A DNA stretch of 64,000 nucleotides, taken from the NCBI GenBank assembly GCA_046045995.1, contig JBJOKR010000001.1, positions 1 to 64,000 of the forward strand, written 5' to 3'. Below the pieces are notes generated by a model. The model was not told the origin of the DNA and searched no databases. It was given only the letters and a program-made list of their open reading frames with translations. Of the stretch, positions 51,667 through 60,848 are shown in pieces (within the stretch, counting starts at the first letter, position 1; the number at the start of each line of letters is the position of its first letter). The stretch comes from Indioceanicola sp046045995 (GTDB lineage: Bacteria; Pseudomonadota; Alphaproteobacteria; Azospirillales; Azospirillaceae). The position numbers and the translations under genes are program-made.

Positions 51667-53121
51667 TCACCGCTCCGACAGGGTCTTGACAAGCTTGATC
51701 CGCGCCTCCTGCCCGGCCAGTTCCGGACAGAAAAGCTGGATGTTGCCGCCCTGGTCGATCAACTTCCAATAGGCATCGTCCTGATCCACCTCGAAATAGG
51801 TATAGCGGTTGGACCGCTGCGGAAGCTGCTCCGGTGGATAGGGGCAGAAGCGCAGTTCCAGGCCCCGCAGACGGCGGTCGATCAGATCCTGCATCTCGTT
51901 GCGCGGACCGATCTTCCGGTCGGACAGGCGCTGACGAACGGCCTCCGTGCCAAGTGTGCTTTCGACGACCAGGAAGAACTTCGGAAGGCGCCCGCCCAGG
52001 AAGTCGTGGTCGATATCCGCGCCCCAGGTGGATTGGCCGTCGAAGGCCAGTTCGATGGCCATGCCGGGCCCCAGCGACAACTTGTCCAGCAGCATGTCCA
52101 GCCGGGCGATCGCCCGGACCATGCGGGGCCCGATGTCATCCTGGTCATAAGGCTGTATCGGTTCCCTCTCCTGACTGCCGTCACCGGCGGGAACATGCCC
52201 AAGATAGCTGACATCGGCGGAGAAGGCGGAGAGGTCGGCAACCGCTTGGCGGAGGATGAAGTAGACATCCGCCGGATGCACCTGCCGCCGCTCCACCATC
52301 TGCTTCAGCGCGGAGGCATGGCGGTGCAGGGCCCCCAGAACCAGGAACAGGGTGACATCCTGGGCCGTTCCGACTTCCATCGCCAGGCCGCGGTCGCGCT
52401 TCATGCCTGTGAAGCGTCCGATATGGTCCAGCAACACATCCGTGGCTGATTCCAGCCTTTTCAGCAACGGCGGTACGGCCGCCACGGTGAGGCAGGGCGG
52501 CACATAGGCTTCATCCAGGATGAAGCGATCCCCGTCCGGCTTCAGCCGGGCCAGTTGCAGCACCTCATACCCGCCCCGCAATTCGTTCAGCCGCCGGGGC
52601 CCCTCCCCCCCCTCCGGCACGACGGCGATCTGGCAGAAATGCATAAGGGTCGCGATCCCGGCACTGCCGGTGCGGTCCGGATCGAAGCGGTCGGCGATCT
52701 GCCGCTCATCCTCCACATACCGCCTGTCGACAATTTCCCCGCCGGCGAGCTGTTCCGGTGTCGCGATCGGGTTCGCGCCGGCTCGCTCCCGGGCAAGCAG
52801 GAGATATGCCCCGGCCGGGCCGACAGCCGGGGACAGCGTGAAGCCCGCCGTTCGTATGACGGCGTTGCATCCCGCCTCCGCCGCCGTGCCGCCGCGAAGG
52901 AAGGTTCCATCCCGGGTGACCGCGGTCAGGCGCATCACGTCGATCCGGCTTTGGGGCACACCGTCCCGCTGGATAGCCAGATCAAGGACACCCCAGCCGA
53001 AGGGCTGCCCCGCCTGCCAGACGGCGGCCACGGCACTGTCCAGCAGCCGGTCCTGCTCCTGGAAGTGCTGCGGCGTGAGGAACAGGCCCTGGGACCAAAG
53101 GATGCGGCTGTTCAGGTACAT
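51667..53121 (-). CDS. tssK: T6SS baseplate protein TssK
   Basis: A 484-residue TssK. It begins YLNSRILWSQGLFLTPQHFQ, the defining opening of the family, followed by GWGVLDLAIQRD and the C-terminal half with ADVYFILRQAVADLSAF and RYTYFEVDQDDAYWKLID. TssK connects the baseplate with the membrane complex and binds TssF/TssG and TssL/TssM. It comes after the OmpA-family gene and before the candidate effector gene. Confidence 0.96.
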   Translation of the reverse strand: MYLNSRILWSQGLFLTPQHFQEQDRLLDSAVAAVWQAGQPFGWGVLDLAIQRDGVPQSRIDVMRLTAVTRDGTFLRGGTAAEAGCNAVIRTAGFTLSPAVGPAGAYLLLARERAGANPIATPEQLAGGEIVDRRYVEDERQIADRFDPDRTGSAGIATLMHFCQIAVVPEGGEGPRRLNELRGGYEVLQLARLKPDGDRFILDEAYVPPCLTVAAVPPLLKRLESATDVLLDHIGRFTGMKRDRGLAMEVGTAQDVTLFLVLGALHRHASALKQMVERRQVHPADVYFILRQAVADLSAFSADVSYLGHVPAGDGSQEREPIQPYDQDDIGPRMVRAIARLDMLLDKLSLGPGMAIELAFDGQSTWGADIDHDFLGGRLPKFFLVVESTLGTEAVRQRLSDRKIGPRNEMQDLIDRRLRGLELRFCPYPPEQLPQRSNRYTYFEVDQDDAYWKLIDQGGNIQLFCPELAGQEARIKLVKTLSER

Positions 53122-53162
53122 GGGCGATATCCATGGTCGGAGGGGCGAAGGGGCGCGGTGCG

Positions 53163-53723
53163 TCAGTCGATCCGGATGATTTCGACCCGCCGGTTGACAC
53201 CGGCGTCCGGCTGTGACGGATCAGCCAGTTGGCTTTCCCCCATGCCTTGCGTTTCCAGGCGCGTGGGATCAATGCTGAACCGGTTGACGAGATAGCCGGC
53301 CACCGTGGTCGCCCGGTCCAGGGAGAGCTTCAGATTGAAGGCATCCTCCCCGACCGAATCGGTATGACCGATGATCCTGATCCGGGCAGTCTTCAATTGC
53401 TCTGACTTGAGGCTGTGACCCAGTTCGTCGGCGATTGTTTCGCCCTGGGGGGTGAGCGTAGCGCTGCCCCGATCAAAGGTGATCTTTTCGGTCGAAATGC
53501 TGGGAGCGGCGATCGCCGCTCCTGCCATGGGCACAACCCGGGTCTTGATGCCGCGGGTCTTCGGCTCTGTCTGTCCTTCCGCCGGCGCCGGCTTTGTCAG
53601 GGCGCGGATGAAGTCATCCCGCGACTGGGCGGCCGCTCCCGTCGACCCCAGGGATAAGGCGACCATGAGAAAAAGCGCCGAAAAGAAAGCGCTGTGGCGG
53701 CAGGCTCCCGGATGCATCGTCAT
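53163..53723 (-). CDS. OmpA-family peptidoglycan-binding protein of the T6SS locus
   Basis: A 186-residue exported protein: a signal peptide (FFSALFLMVALSLGSTGAAA) and a C-terminal OmpA domain (IRIIGHTDSVGEDAFNLKLS, RATTVAGYLV, then NRRVEIIRI). The peptidoglycan-binding residues Asp and Arg are present. In many T6SSs this domain is the C-terminus of TssL or a separate TagL that holds the complex to the cell wall; here it is separate. The start at 53723 is best spaced from AGGGGAG; ATGs at 53729 and 53753 are alternatives, the latter overlapping tssL. Confidence 0.85.
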   Translation of the reverse strand: MTMHPGACRHSAFFSALFLMVALSLGSTGAAAQSRDDFIRALTKPAPAEGQTEPKTRGIKTRVVPMAGAAIAAPSISTEKITFDRGSATLTPQGETIADELGHSLKSEQLKTARIRIIGHTDSVGEDAFNLKLSLDRATTVAGYLVNRFSIDPTRLETQGMGESQLADPSQPDAGVNRRVEIIRID

Positions 53724-53752
53724 AGCCATTCTCCCCTTTCGAGCGATCGGCA

Positions 53753-55171
53753 TCACCGGCCGCCGCCGGTCAAGCCGCCGGCTTGGGCATCGACAACGGT
53801 GATCTCCAGATGATTGCTGCGGACAGCAGTCGGATTGCTGCTGTTACCGGGCGCCGCCAGTCCCTCGCGCAGGCGCTGCAAGGTATCTGCGATACCGATC
53901 GGGGTGAATCGGCTGTCGAACAGGGGCGCAGGGCTGGCGATGGCAACGATCATGCCCGGCCCGGGAGGACCGACGACCTGCCAGCCATGGACCTTGTCCG
54001 TGATCTCCTCCACCGGCCGCCCGATGCGGATCGTCTGACCCCGCTGCAGACGGTCATCGGGATGGATCGCCGACGGCAACAGCGGCACGATGTAGCTGGG
54101 ATGGACGTACAGGACCGTCAGGGTGCCGCCGAACGCCTCCGTCATGCGGATATCCATGTACAGGGCGTCACCAATGGGGTAGCGCCCGTTCGGGCTGCTG
54201 AGCGAGATCGCGGGCGCCACCTCGGTCGATGTCGACGCCTCCAGAATATCGATCACATCGCAGAAGGGACGGACCATCTGCCGCACCCCCTGCTGGTCAA
54301 CGGAAGCGATCCCCTCGGCCCGGATGGCGTCGATGCGCGCCCTCAGTTCCGCGTCATCGGCATAGCGACCGGAAAGGGCGACACCGGCCCCATCGGCCGT
54401 GGCTGCCACGCTGAGCCGCGAGCAGGGCAGGCCGGCAAGGATCCGTTCGGCGACTGCGACAGGGGAGACCGTCACCTCAGGTTTCGGCACCGGGGTCGGC
54501 GCCAACATCCAAGCCGCCACCCCGCCCGCGACCAGAAGGACTGCTGCCGCAATCCCCCCCAGGATCTTCCATGGAAATTCCTTCGGAACCTGGACAGGGG
54601 GAGCCGCCGGAACCGTGTAGGGCTGCGGGGTCAGCTTCTCCCCCCCGTCCTTGCCGTCAAGCAGACGCTTCAGGGGCAGTGGTTCGGGGGACAAGCGCCG
54701 GGCGAGAGCGTCGGCGTGGTTCACGGCCTTGCGCCGATTCTCCAGTGCCAGGTTGCGGGGCATGTTCTCATGAAGGCGGCCGCGGAAACCGAGGCCCATG
54801 ATCATCAGGCACAGTTCGCGCAGTTCGGTGTCGCGCTCACTCAGGCGTTCCAGGCGGTCGAAGAAATGATCCCCCGCGATGCGGGTCTTATACAGACGGT
54901 ACTGGAGCGGTTCGTTCCCGCACCACCATTCCGGGAAGCGGGGGAACATATCATCAATGAAGGCCACGACGGCATAGGCCGCCTGCTCGAGATCGGAGTC
55001 ACTGCGTCCCGCCGCCTTCCCCTCCGAAATGGCGTCGCGGATCAAGGCCGTCATCTCCTCAATCACAGAATCCGCCGAGGGTACCGGTTGACGTGCCGCG
55101 AGATCGGTCAGTATGGACAGTCCACGCAGAAGCGCCGGCGTGAACAGATGGATGAGACGCTGTTCTTTCAT
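53753..55171 (-). CDS. tssL: T6SS membrane protein TssL (DotU-type) with DUF4384-like C-terminal domain
   Basis: A 472-residue protein. Residues 1-170 form the DotU-type cytoplasmic domain (AAYAVVAFIDDMFPRFPEWW, GDHFFDRLERLSERDTELRE, LCLMIMGLGFRGRL). One membrane helix lies at 203-224. The periplasmic part has a BON-like small domain (about 235-310) and then a C-terminal domain (about 325-395: YPIGDALYMDIRM, GTLTVLYVHPSYIVPLLP, RLQRGQTIRIG) that resembles DUF4384. TssL normally ends at its helix or carries an OmpA domain; this ending is unusual. The same domain type ends the caspase protein at 61811, suggesting they may meet in the periplasm (inference). Confidence 0.88.
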   Translation of the reverse strand: MKEQRLIHLFTPALLRGLSILTDLAARQPVPSADSVIEEMTALIRDAISEGKAAGRSDSDLEQAAYAVVAFIDDMFPRFPEWWCGNEPLQYRLYKTRIAGDHFFDRLERLSERDTELRELCLMIMGLGFRGRLHENMPRNLALENRRKAVNHADALARRLSPEPLPLKRLLDGKDGGEKLTPQPYTVPAAPPVQVPKEFPWKILGGIAAAVLLVAGGVAAWMLAPTPVPKPEVTVSPVAVAERILAGLPCSRLSVAATADGAGVALSGRYADDAELRARIDAIRAEGIASVDQQGVRQMVRPFCDVIDILEASTSTEVAPAISLSSPNGRYPIGDALYMDIRMTEAFGGTLTVLYVHPSYIVPLLPSAIHPDDRLQRGQTIRIGRPVEEITDKVHGWQVVGPPGPGMIVAIASPAPLFDSRFTPIGIADTLQRLREGLAAPGNSSNPTAVRSNHLEITVVDAQAGGLTGGGR

Positions 55172-55208
55172 CGGGCGGTCGGAGCCTTGTCGTTGGACAT
55201 GGGTCGCA

Positions 55209-56231
55209 TCATGGCTGCACCAACCCAGCGTCCTGGGGCAGGAAGCGGTCGAAGATGTCGCGCGTCAGCCGGGGGCCGCCCACGGCTTCGGGGGCTGCGA
55301 AGAACAGGCTGCGCCAATGGATCCGATGCCCATAGGCATCGCTGCCCAGCAGACGCTCGGCAACGGGGAGCAGATGGGGAACCAATGCCCGCAGCGATTC
55401 CGGGAAAGCGAAGACACCCGCCCGATCAAGATCGGCCTCCAGGTCGGCCAGCATTCCGAGCCGGATCTGTTCCAATCGGACCAGGATCTGGTCCAGGAAG
55501 CCCCCCAGCACCGGTTCCGCATGGTCGATCTGCACTGGGGTCGCCGCCACATGCCCGATGACCTGCCCCCCGACAGCCGAAAGCGGCGCCATGAAGCCAC
55601 CGAAACCGGGAAGTCCCGCCAACCCTGTCACAATCAGGTGCACCGGGAAGTCGGCACGCAGGGAGCGGTAGCATTCGTTGATGACCGCGCGCATGCGTTG
55701 GGCCTGGATCTGGACCGTTCCGGACATGAGGTCGGACACCGACAGCGTCACGACTATGCCGTTGAGGGGCAAGCGGGGACGGAGCTTCACCAACTGCCCC
55801 AACGCGGTCTCCAGCCCCACCCAACCTTCCCGATCCTCGTCCTTCAGGCGGACCAGACCCGGACCCGGCGCGATCGCCGCGATCTTCTGCATCGGCCACC
55901 AAGCCCAACTCCGCGGGTCGGGATCGGGACGGGGGACCGTGTCGTGCTCCCCCAGTCCTGACTCGAGCAGATCACGCACGGTGGCCTCCTGACCCAGCAC
56001 CAGATACCAGGGTCGGGAATACAGGGCCTCGTGCCGGGATAGCCCCGGAACCGATGTCAGCTTGGTCAGCGCCCCTTCCGAGGAGGCGCGGAGCCGATCC
56101 GCCAGGGACGCACCCGCCGGTGCATCGCGGATGGCGGAGGGAACGGCGGTGGCCCGGATAATGGTCGAGCGGTTGGGCCGTACGTCCCGGTCCGCTTCTG
56201 TCGTATCTGCCTCGTCCTGGATCATGTCCAT
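55209..56231 (-). CDS. Short TssM-like protein (GTPase-domain remnant, no membrane part)
   Basis: A 340-residue protein. RPWYLVLGQEATVRDLLESG near residue 74 matches the start of the TssM GTPase region (PWYxVxGxxGxGKTTLLxxSG) but lacks the GKT of Walker A. NGIVVTLSVSDLM, VHLIVTGLAGLPGF and near the end DIFDRFLPQDAGLV match later TssM segments (the FxxDIFxxxxFPxAGL-type end). No membrane helix or periplasmic part is present, so it is not a full TssM (usually about 1100 residues). The start is uncertain (ATG 56231, or 56225). It sits between tssL and tssC, where tssM could be expected. It may regulate or stand in for TssM's cytoplasmic part. Confidence 0.75.
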   Translation of the reverse strand: MDMIQDEADTTEADRDVRPNRSTIIRATAVPSAIRDAPAGASLADRLRASSEGALTKLTSVPGLSRHEALYSRPWYLVLGQEATVRDLLESGLGEHDTVPRPDPDPRSWAWWPMQKIAAIAPGPGLVRLKDEDREGWVGLETALGQLVKLRPRLPLNGIVVTLSVSDLMSGTVQIQAQRMRAVINECYRSLRADFPVHLIVTGLAGLPGFGGFMAPLSAVGGQVIGHVAATPVQIDHAEPVLGGFLDQILVRLEQIRLGMLADLEADLDRAGVFAFPESLRALVPHLLPVAERLLGSDAYGHRIHWRSLFFAAPEAVGGPRLTRDIFDRFLPQDAGLVQP

Positions 56232-56268
56232 CCGCCGTCGTGTCGCTGCAACCAAGGGAACCAGGGCA

Positions 56269-57807
56269 TCAGCGGGCGTTCTTCGCGTCCAGCTGGCCGG
56301 AGAGCGACAGGGAGATGTCCGCTCCCTTGAACTTCAGATGCGGCTGGATCTGCACGTCGAAGCGATAGAAGCCGGGCTTCCCTTCCATCTCGACCACGGT
56401 CACCTTGGCGTCCTTCAGCGGACGTTCACGCAGCAGCTTCTCGTCGGTCGTGCTGCTTTTGATGACGAAGCCGCGGACCCAGGTCTGGACGAAATCCTCC
56501 AGCTTGGTCCGGTCGGCATGGCTGCCGATGTACTGGCGCATCATCAGCTTCAGGTAATGGGAGATCCGAGTGATGATGAAGGTGTAGGGAAGGTGCGCGG
56601 CCAAAGCATGGTTGGTCTTGCGGTCGATCGCATCCGCATCCTGTCCGTAATCCCCCGGCTTATGCACCGACTGACCGGAGAAGAACGTCGCGGTATCGCT
56701 TTCGCGGCGCATGACCAGGCCCATGAAGCCCAGCTCGGCCAGCGTGTATTCCTGGTTGTCATTCAAATAGATCTCAGTGGGGCACATGTACTCATCGATT
56801 CCGTCCGCGTTCAGATAGCGGTGGATCGGCAGATGCTCGACCGACCCGCCGGAGGTCGGGCCGACGATTTCCGTGCACCACCGGGTCCGGACGAAGCTGC
56901 GTGACAGGCAGGCACCGACGGCGAAGGCGGAGTTGCCCCACAGGTAGCCCTTGGTGTCCACTCCCGCTGCTTCGGTATAGTCGAACAGCTTGGAACGCTT
57001 GTTCTCCGGACCATAGGGCGCCCGCAGAAGGAAGCGCGGAAGGGTCAGCCCAACGTAGCGGGAATTCGGATGCTCGCGGAAAGCATTCCAGGCGGCGAAC
57101 CGGTTCCGATCCTCACCCAGCTTCGCCATGATGTTCTCGGCGTGGTTCGGCAGTTCCGCCATGTCCTTCAGACCAAGGAGCTTCGGGGCTGCCGCTGCGA
57201 TCATCGGGGCGTGGGATGCACTGGCGACCGCTGCAAGGCCACGCAGCAGCCGCATATCGGAATTTGTCGGCTCGAACGCGTAATTGGCGACGATGGCGCC
57301 ATAAGGCTTGCCGCCGTCCGTTCCCATGGCCGCCGAATAGACATGGTGCAGGAAACCAGACTTCTCCGGCCCCTGGTCCTGGAGATCGAAATCGAGATCG
57401 CTTTTGGAGGCGTTGAGGACGCTGACCTCGACATTCTTGTCCAGCGGCGCCCGGTCCACCAGGTACTTCAGCGAGCGCCAGGCTCCTTCCATCTCCTGGA
57501 ACTTCTCATGATGCATGACCTGGTCGAGCTGGCGGCTGATTTCCTCGTCAAGCTGCCGGATGGCCGCGTCGATCAGACTTGTATTGACCCGGTCCTCCCC
57601 CAGGACAAAGGTATTGTCCGCGATCTGGCGCAGGGCCTGGGCAATGACGGCCTTGATGCCGGTCTCGACGCTCCGGCGGTGCTCAGATTGGCCCGGCTGA
57701 CCATCGCCGGTCTGCTCGATCACCTGATCCAGCAGGGAGGACAGGTCGATAGCCGCTACATCGGGGGCCGGGGCGGGAGAGGCGTCGGTATTGGGCAGTT
57801 CGGTCAT
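56269..57807 (-). CDS. tssC: T6SS contractile sheath large subunit TssC
   Basis: A 512-residue TssC/VipB. The markers are GAWRSLKYLVDRAPLDKNVE, GKPYGAIVANYAFEP, AAVASASHAPMIAAAAPKLL, YLWGNSAFAVGACL and near the end MEGKPGFYRFDVQIQPHLKF. Together with TssB it forms the helical sheath that contracts to drive the spike out and is then recycled by ClpV. AGGAGACGACC lies before the ATG. It follows tssB by 52 bases. Confidence 0.97.
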   Translation of the reverse strand: MTELPNTDASPAPAPDVAAIDLSSLLDQVIEQTGDGQPGQSEHRRSVETGIKAVIAQALRQIADNTFVLGEDRVNTSLIDAAIRQLDEEISRQLDQVMHHEKFQEMEGAWRSLKYLVDRAPLDKNVEVSVLNASKSDLDFDLQDQGPEKSGFLHHVYSAAMGTDGGKPYGAIVANYAFEPTNSDMRLLRGLAAVASASHAPMIAAAAPKLLGLKDMAELPNHAENIMAKLGEDRNRFAAWNAFREHPNSRYVGLTLPRFLLRAPYGPENKRSKLFDYTEAAGVDTKGYLWGNSAFAVGACLSRSFVRTRWCTEIVGPTSGGSVEHLPIHRYLNADGIDEYMCPTEIYLNDNQEYTLAELGFMGLVMRRESDTATFFSGQSVHKPGDYGQDADAIDRKTNHALAAHLPYTFIITRISHYLKLMMRQYIGSHADRTKLEDFVQTWVRGFVIKSSTTDEKLLRERPLKDAKVTVVEMEGKPGFYRFDVQIQPHLKFKGADISLSLSGQLDAKNAR

Positions 57808-57859
57808 GGTCGTCTCCTGCGTCGGGCGCTAGGGGCGTTATCTGCGGGTAAGGCGGGGG

Positions 57860-58357
57860 TCAGTCCTTGGCGACGATGCCGAGTTCACGCATCAGCGCGC
57901 TCCGCTTCTCCGTATCGTCGATGATCGCCTGCAGTTCCCGGCGGAACCCGGCCTTGGTTCCCATGGGTCCCTTCAGGGACACCAGGGCGTCACGCAGCTT
58001 CAGAGCCTCATCCAGGGCTGGAATCTGACGCCGCATCTGCTCGATGACCTGGTCGGGCTCGAAATCGGCGAGGCTGCGGGCCTTCACCGTGACATTTGCT
58101 TCCCCTTTGCCGCCACCGATCGTCATCGGAACGTTCAGGTTCATTTCGACCCGGTGGGCCGCCATGACGGTATCGAAATTGGCGCGGCTGACCGACTGCA
58201 TCTTGCGGTCGGCGATGGTGGTGTCGTCGTCACGGCCCGCGAAATCGCCGATCACGGCAAGTCGCAGGGGCAGCTCCGGCATCTGCCGGGATGCACCGTC
58301 CAGCGTATAGCTGATGTTGATGCGCCCGTTGGGGGCTGTCTGCGGCGTCATGTCCAT
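57860..58357 (-). CDS. tssB: T6SS contractile sheath small subunit TssB
   Basis: A 165-residue TssB/VipA. The opening GRINISYTLDGASRQMPELP, then LRLAVIGDFAGRDD, plus ARSLADFEPDQVIEQM and the helix LDEALKLRDALVSLKGPM are all typical. The N-terminal half is the domain duplicated at the start of the fusion at 40166. It lies between tssA and tssC on one transcript. Confidence 0.97.
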   Translation of the reverse strand: MDMTPQTAPNGRINISYTLDGASRQMPELPLRLAVIGDFAGRDDDTTIADRKMQSVSRANFDTVMAAHRVEMNLNVPMTIGGGKGEANVTVKARSLADFEPDQVIEQMRRQIPALDEALKLRDALVSLKGPMGTKAGFRRELQAIIDDTEKRSALMRELGIVAKD

Positions 58358-58405
58358 GGTGGGGTTGCTCCAGGCTCGATCGGGGTCGCGGAGGGAAGAA
58401 AAAGG

Positions 58406-60748
58406 TCAGTTGGTACGTGACAGGTCGACGGGCGCTTTCAGGGTCGCGCCAGGGTCAAGACCGGACAGGCGGCGGTGGTAGTCGATAGCTCGCTGCTGGC
58501 GGGCCAGGGTCAGCAGGTTCGGATAGCTGTGATCGCCCCATTCCGCGGCACGCTTGGCCGCAGCGGCCAGATCGGCCCTGGCCCGGTCGTACAGGGACAG
58601 AACCTGCTGAATGGCCGTGGCGGTCAGCTCCGGTTCCCAATCATCCAAACCGCGCCGATCCAGCTCATCCAGCAGCGACTCCAGCACGCCTACCGCCAGA
58701 TCGATCAAGCCCGCTCCAACGGCGACCGCGGCAAGATCCATCCGGGCCCGAAGACGATCGCGCCCGCCCCGCGCCGCCTGGGCTGCATGGTGCAGCAGGG
58801 CCAAAGCCCCTTCCCGGTCATCCTGGGCAAGGGCGGCCCGCGCCGCATCCAGGGCTGGGTTGACATAGCCACCATCCCCGCCGCCGGTCAGTTCGGTTGC
58901 GATCCAGCGTCGCGCCTCCGGTCCGGCCACCGGGCCGCCGTCGGCGAATTCCGCTGTCGGCAGGTGGGGGAAGCGGCGGACCAGGGTCATGGTCGCCCCG
59001 TCGACCATCGCCTTGGCCTGGGCGAATTCCGCCCCCAGGCGACCCAGGATGCCAGCCACCGCATGGTGATGATCCAGCCAGAACGGAACGGACACCATCT
59101 CTCGTTCACATTGCAGCAGCAGCTGCAGGGTGTTCGCGGGACTGCGCTTGTCATAGTCATCGACGAGCACCCGAAGCGCGGATCGATGCTCCGCCGACGG
59201 GGTAACGGGCGCCAGCAGCCGCGAGGATCCGTCCAGCTGCGGCATCTGCGGGAAGGTCAACATGCCGGCCACACGGAACAAGGCGAAGGCATGGGCATCG
59301 ACACCCTCCTTCTGAACCAGCGTCTCGTTGATGAACCCGATCAACATCGTCTTCAAAGCCGACAGGCTGCCAGGCCGGGCCAAGGTGGCGGCCTTGCCCG
59401 TGGGCTGGCTCTCGGCCGTCGGCCCTACGCCCGCCTGCGATACCGGCTCCGCCGCCATGCGCGTCGTCTGGATCCCTACGTGGGTGGGCGGCCGATCCTC
59501 AGGCAGGGGAACCCGCGACAAGGCTTCCCGCAGCAGCGCCGACAGCCGTTCCAGTGCCGCTGCCAGGCTGAGCAGGCGCCGCGACCGGACCGTTGGGTCC
59601 GATCCCTTGATCACCTTGGCCGCCGTCTCCAGGTTCTCCCCGATCCGCCGGACCGTCAGGATCGCCTGACCAGCTGACAGGAGCTTGGGCTGGGTCAGAC
59701 GGCGTAGGGCCAGCTCGCTTGCATCGATCATACGGCCGACCGGATAGGTGCGGTCGTCCAGAGCAGCCGGGTAAACCTGCCCCCAGTGATGCACGCACAG
59801 CTTTCGGTACAGGTCGGATGCCGCTAGAAATTGCGGAAGGTCGACACAAGCTGCAGCCATAAGACCAACCCCGGCGACCCGCAGATCACGGGATTTGGTC
59901 AGGACCACCTCCTGCGCGCGGTGGGCGATGCCGGACCAGTCCGGTGGGTTCTGATCAAGTTCACTCATCCCGTCGATAAGGGCGGTCGTCTGCCCCCACC
60001 AGGAAAGGTCGTCATCCTCGGCATCCGCCGGGAGATCCAGGTCCAGGCCGGCGAACCCACCGGACAGGGGGGGAAGAGGTCCATCCGCATCCGCCGGCTT
60101 GTCGGCAGCAAGCCCGTGCGCATTCCCCGGCGCGGGTTCGGGGGCTGGGGCCGGGGGCGGTGCCGGCCCCACGTCCGGCTCGGGAACAGCGGGCAGGTCG
60201 GGGAGCAACGACCTGATTTGTGCCATGAGCCGGGCGATGTGTTCCGGCAGGGTGCGCCCACCCGCCTGTTCGAGGATCCGGCGAACCGCATCAAGGTCCA
60301 CAAGGGCCTGCGCAAGGCGGCGAGCCGCTTCTTCATCCTGCTTCTGCGACTTCCAGCGATGGGCAAGGAAATCCGGGACCAGGTCCCGGACCGTCGCCCA
60401 GTGCTGACCCCGTCTGCGATCCTCGACGGGAAGCAACTCAACCTTATCCGCGGTGCAAAGGCCGTTCAGTATGGCGACTCCCAGCAGGAACCCGCTGACC
60501 CCCTCCGCTGCCGTCAGGGCGACCAAAAGCCGCCCGCAGGTGGGAAGGTGCTTGGCCTCCCGGCTCAACAGGTCTATGGCCGCCGACGCCACGGCAAACC
60601 AATCCTCCGCCCGCATGGATTGGGCCGCGATCTCCCACACGTCATCCAGCGCCAGCAGTGCCGCATCCAGGCGGTCTCCCTGACCGGGATCGGCTGAACC
60701 AGGGGATACGGGGGCGAGCGCCAAGGACAGACGGGAATCGATCGGCAT
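58406..60748 (-). CDS. tssA: TssA-type T6SS protein with two ImpA_N domains
   Basis: A 780-residue TssA family protein. A first ImpA_N-like domain (about 45-125: WFAVASAAIDLLSREAKHLP, then GFLLGVAILNGLCTADK) and a second, better one (about 265-360: SRDLRVAGVGLMAAACVDLP, LCVHHWGQVYPAALDDRT) are joined by a Pro-rich linker. The C-terminal half (500-780) is VasJ-like. TssA caps the growing tail and coordinates sheath and tube assembly. Doubling of the N-terminal domain is unusual and makes it longer than most relatives (about 350-550). It follows hcp on the same strand. Confidence 0.85.
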   Translation of the reverse strand: MPIDSRLSLALAPVSPGSADPGQGDRLDAALLALDDVWEIAAQSMRAEDWFAVASAAIDLLSREAKHLPTCGRLLVALTAAEGVSGFLLGVAILNGLCTADKVELLPVEDRRRGQHWATVRDLVPDFLAHRWKSQKQDEEAARRLAQALVDLDAVRRILEQAGGRTLPEHIARLMAQIRSLLPDLPAVPEPDVGPAPPPAPAPEPAPGNAHGLAADKPADADGPLPPLSGGFAGLDLDLPADAEDDDLSWWGQTTALIDGMSELDQNPPDWSGIAHRAQEVVLTKSRDLRVAGVGLMAAACVDLPQFLAASDLYRKLCVHHWGQVYPAALDDRTYPVGRMIDASELALRRLTQPKLLSAGQAILTVRRIGENLETAAKVIKGSDPTVRSRRLLSLAAALERLSALLREALSRVPLPEDRPPTHVGIQTTRMAAEPVSQAGVGPTAESQPTGKAATLARPGSLSALKTMLIGFINETLVQKEGVDAHAFALFRVAGMLTFPQMPQLDGSSRLLAPVTPSAEHRSALRVLVDDYDKRSPANTLQLLLQCEREMVSVPFWLDHHHAVAGILGRLGAEFAQAKAMVDGATMTLVRRFPHLPTAEFADGGPVAGPEARRWIATELTGGGDGGYVNPALDAARAALAQDDREGALALLHHAAQAARGGRDRLRARMDLAAVAVGAGLIDLAVGVLESLLDELDRRGLDDWEPELTATAIQQVLSLYDRARADLAAAAKRAAEWGDHSYPNLLTLARQQRAIDYHRRLSGLDPGATLKAPVDLSRTN

Positions 60749-60848
60749 CGGTCAGGACCAGGATGGGCGGGACGATAACGGGATCGGTGGTGTACCGACG
60801 GGGCAGCCACCCATGGACCGGTGCCGCCCCATCAGGATCCGTCAGGGA

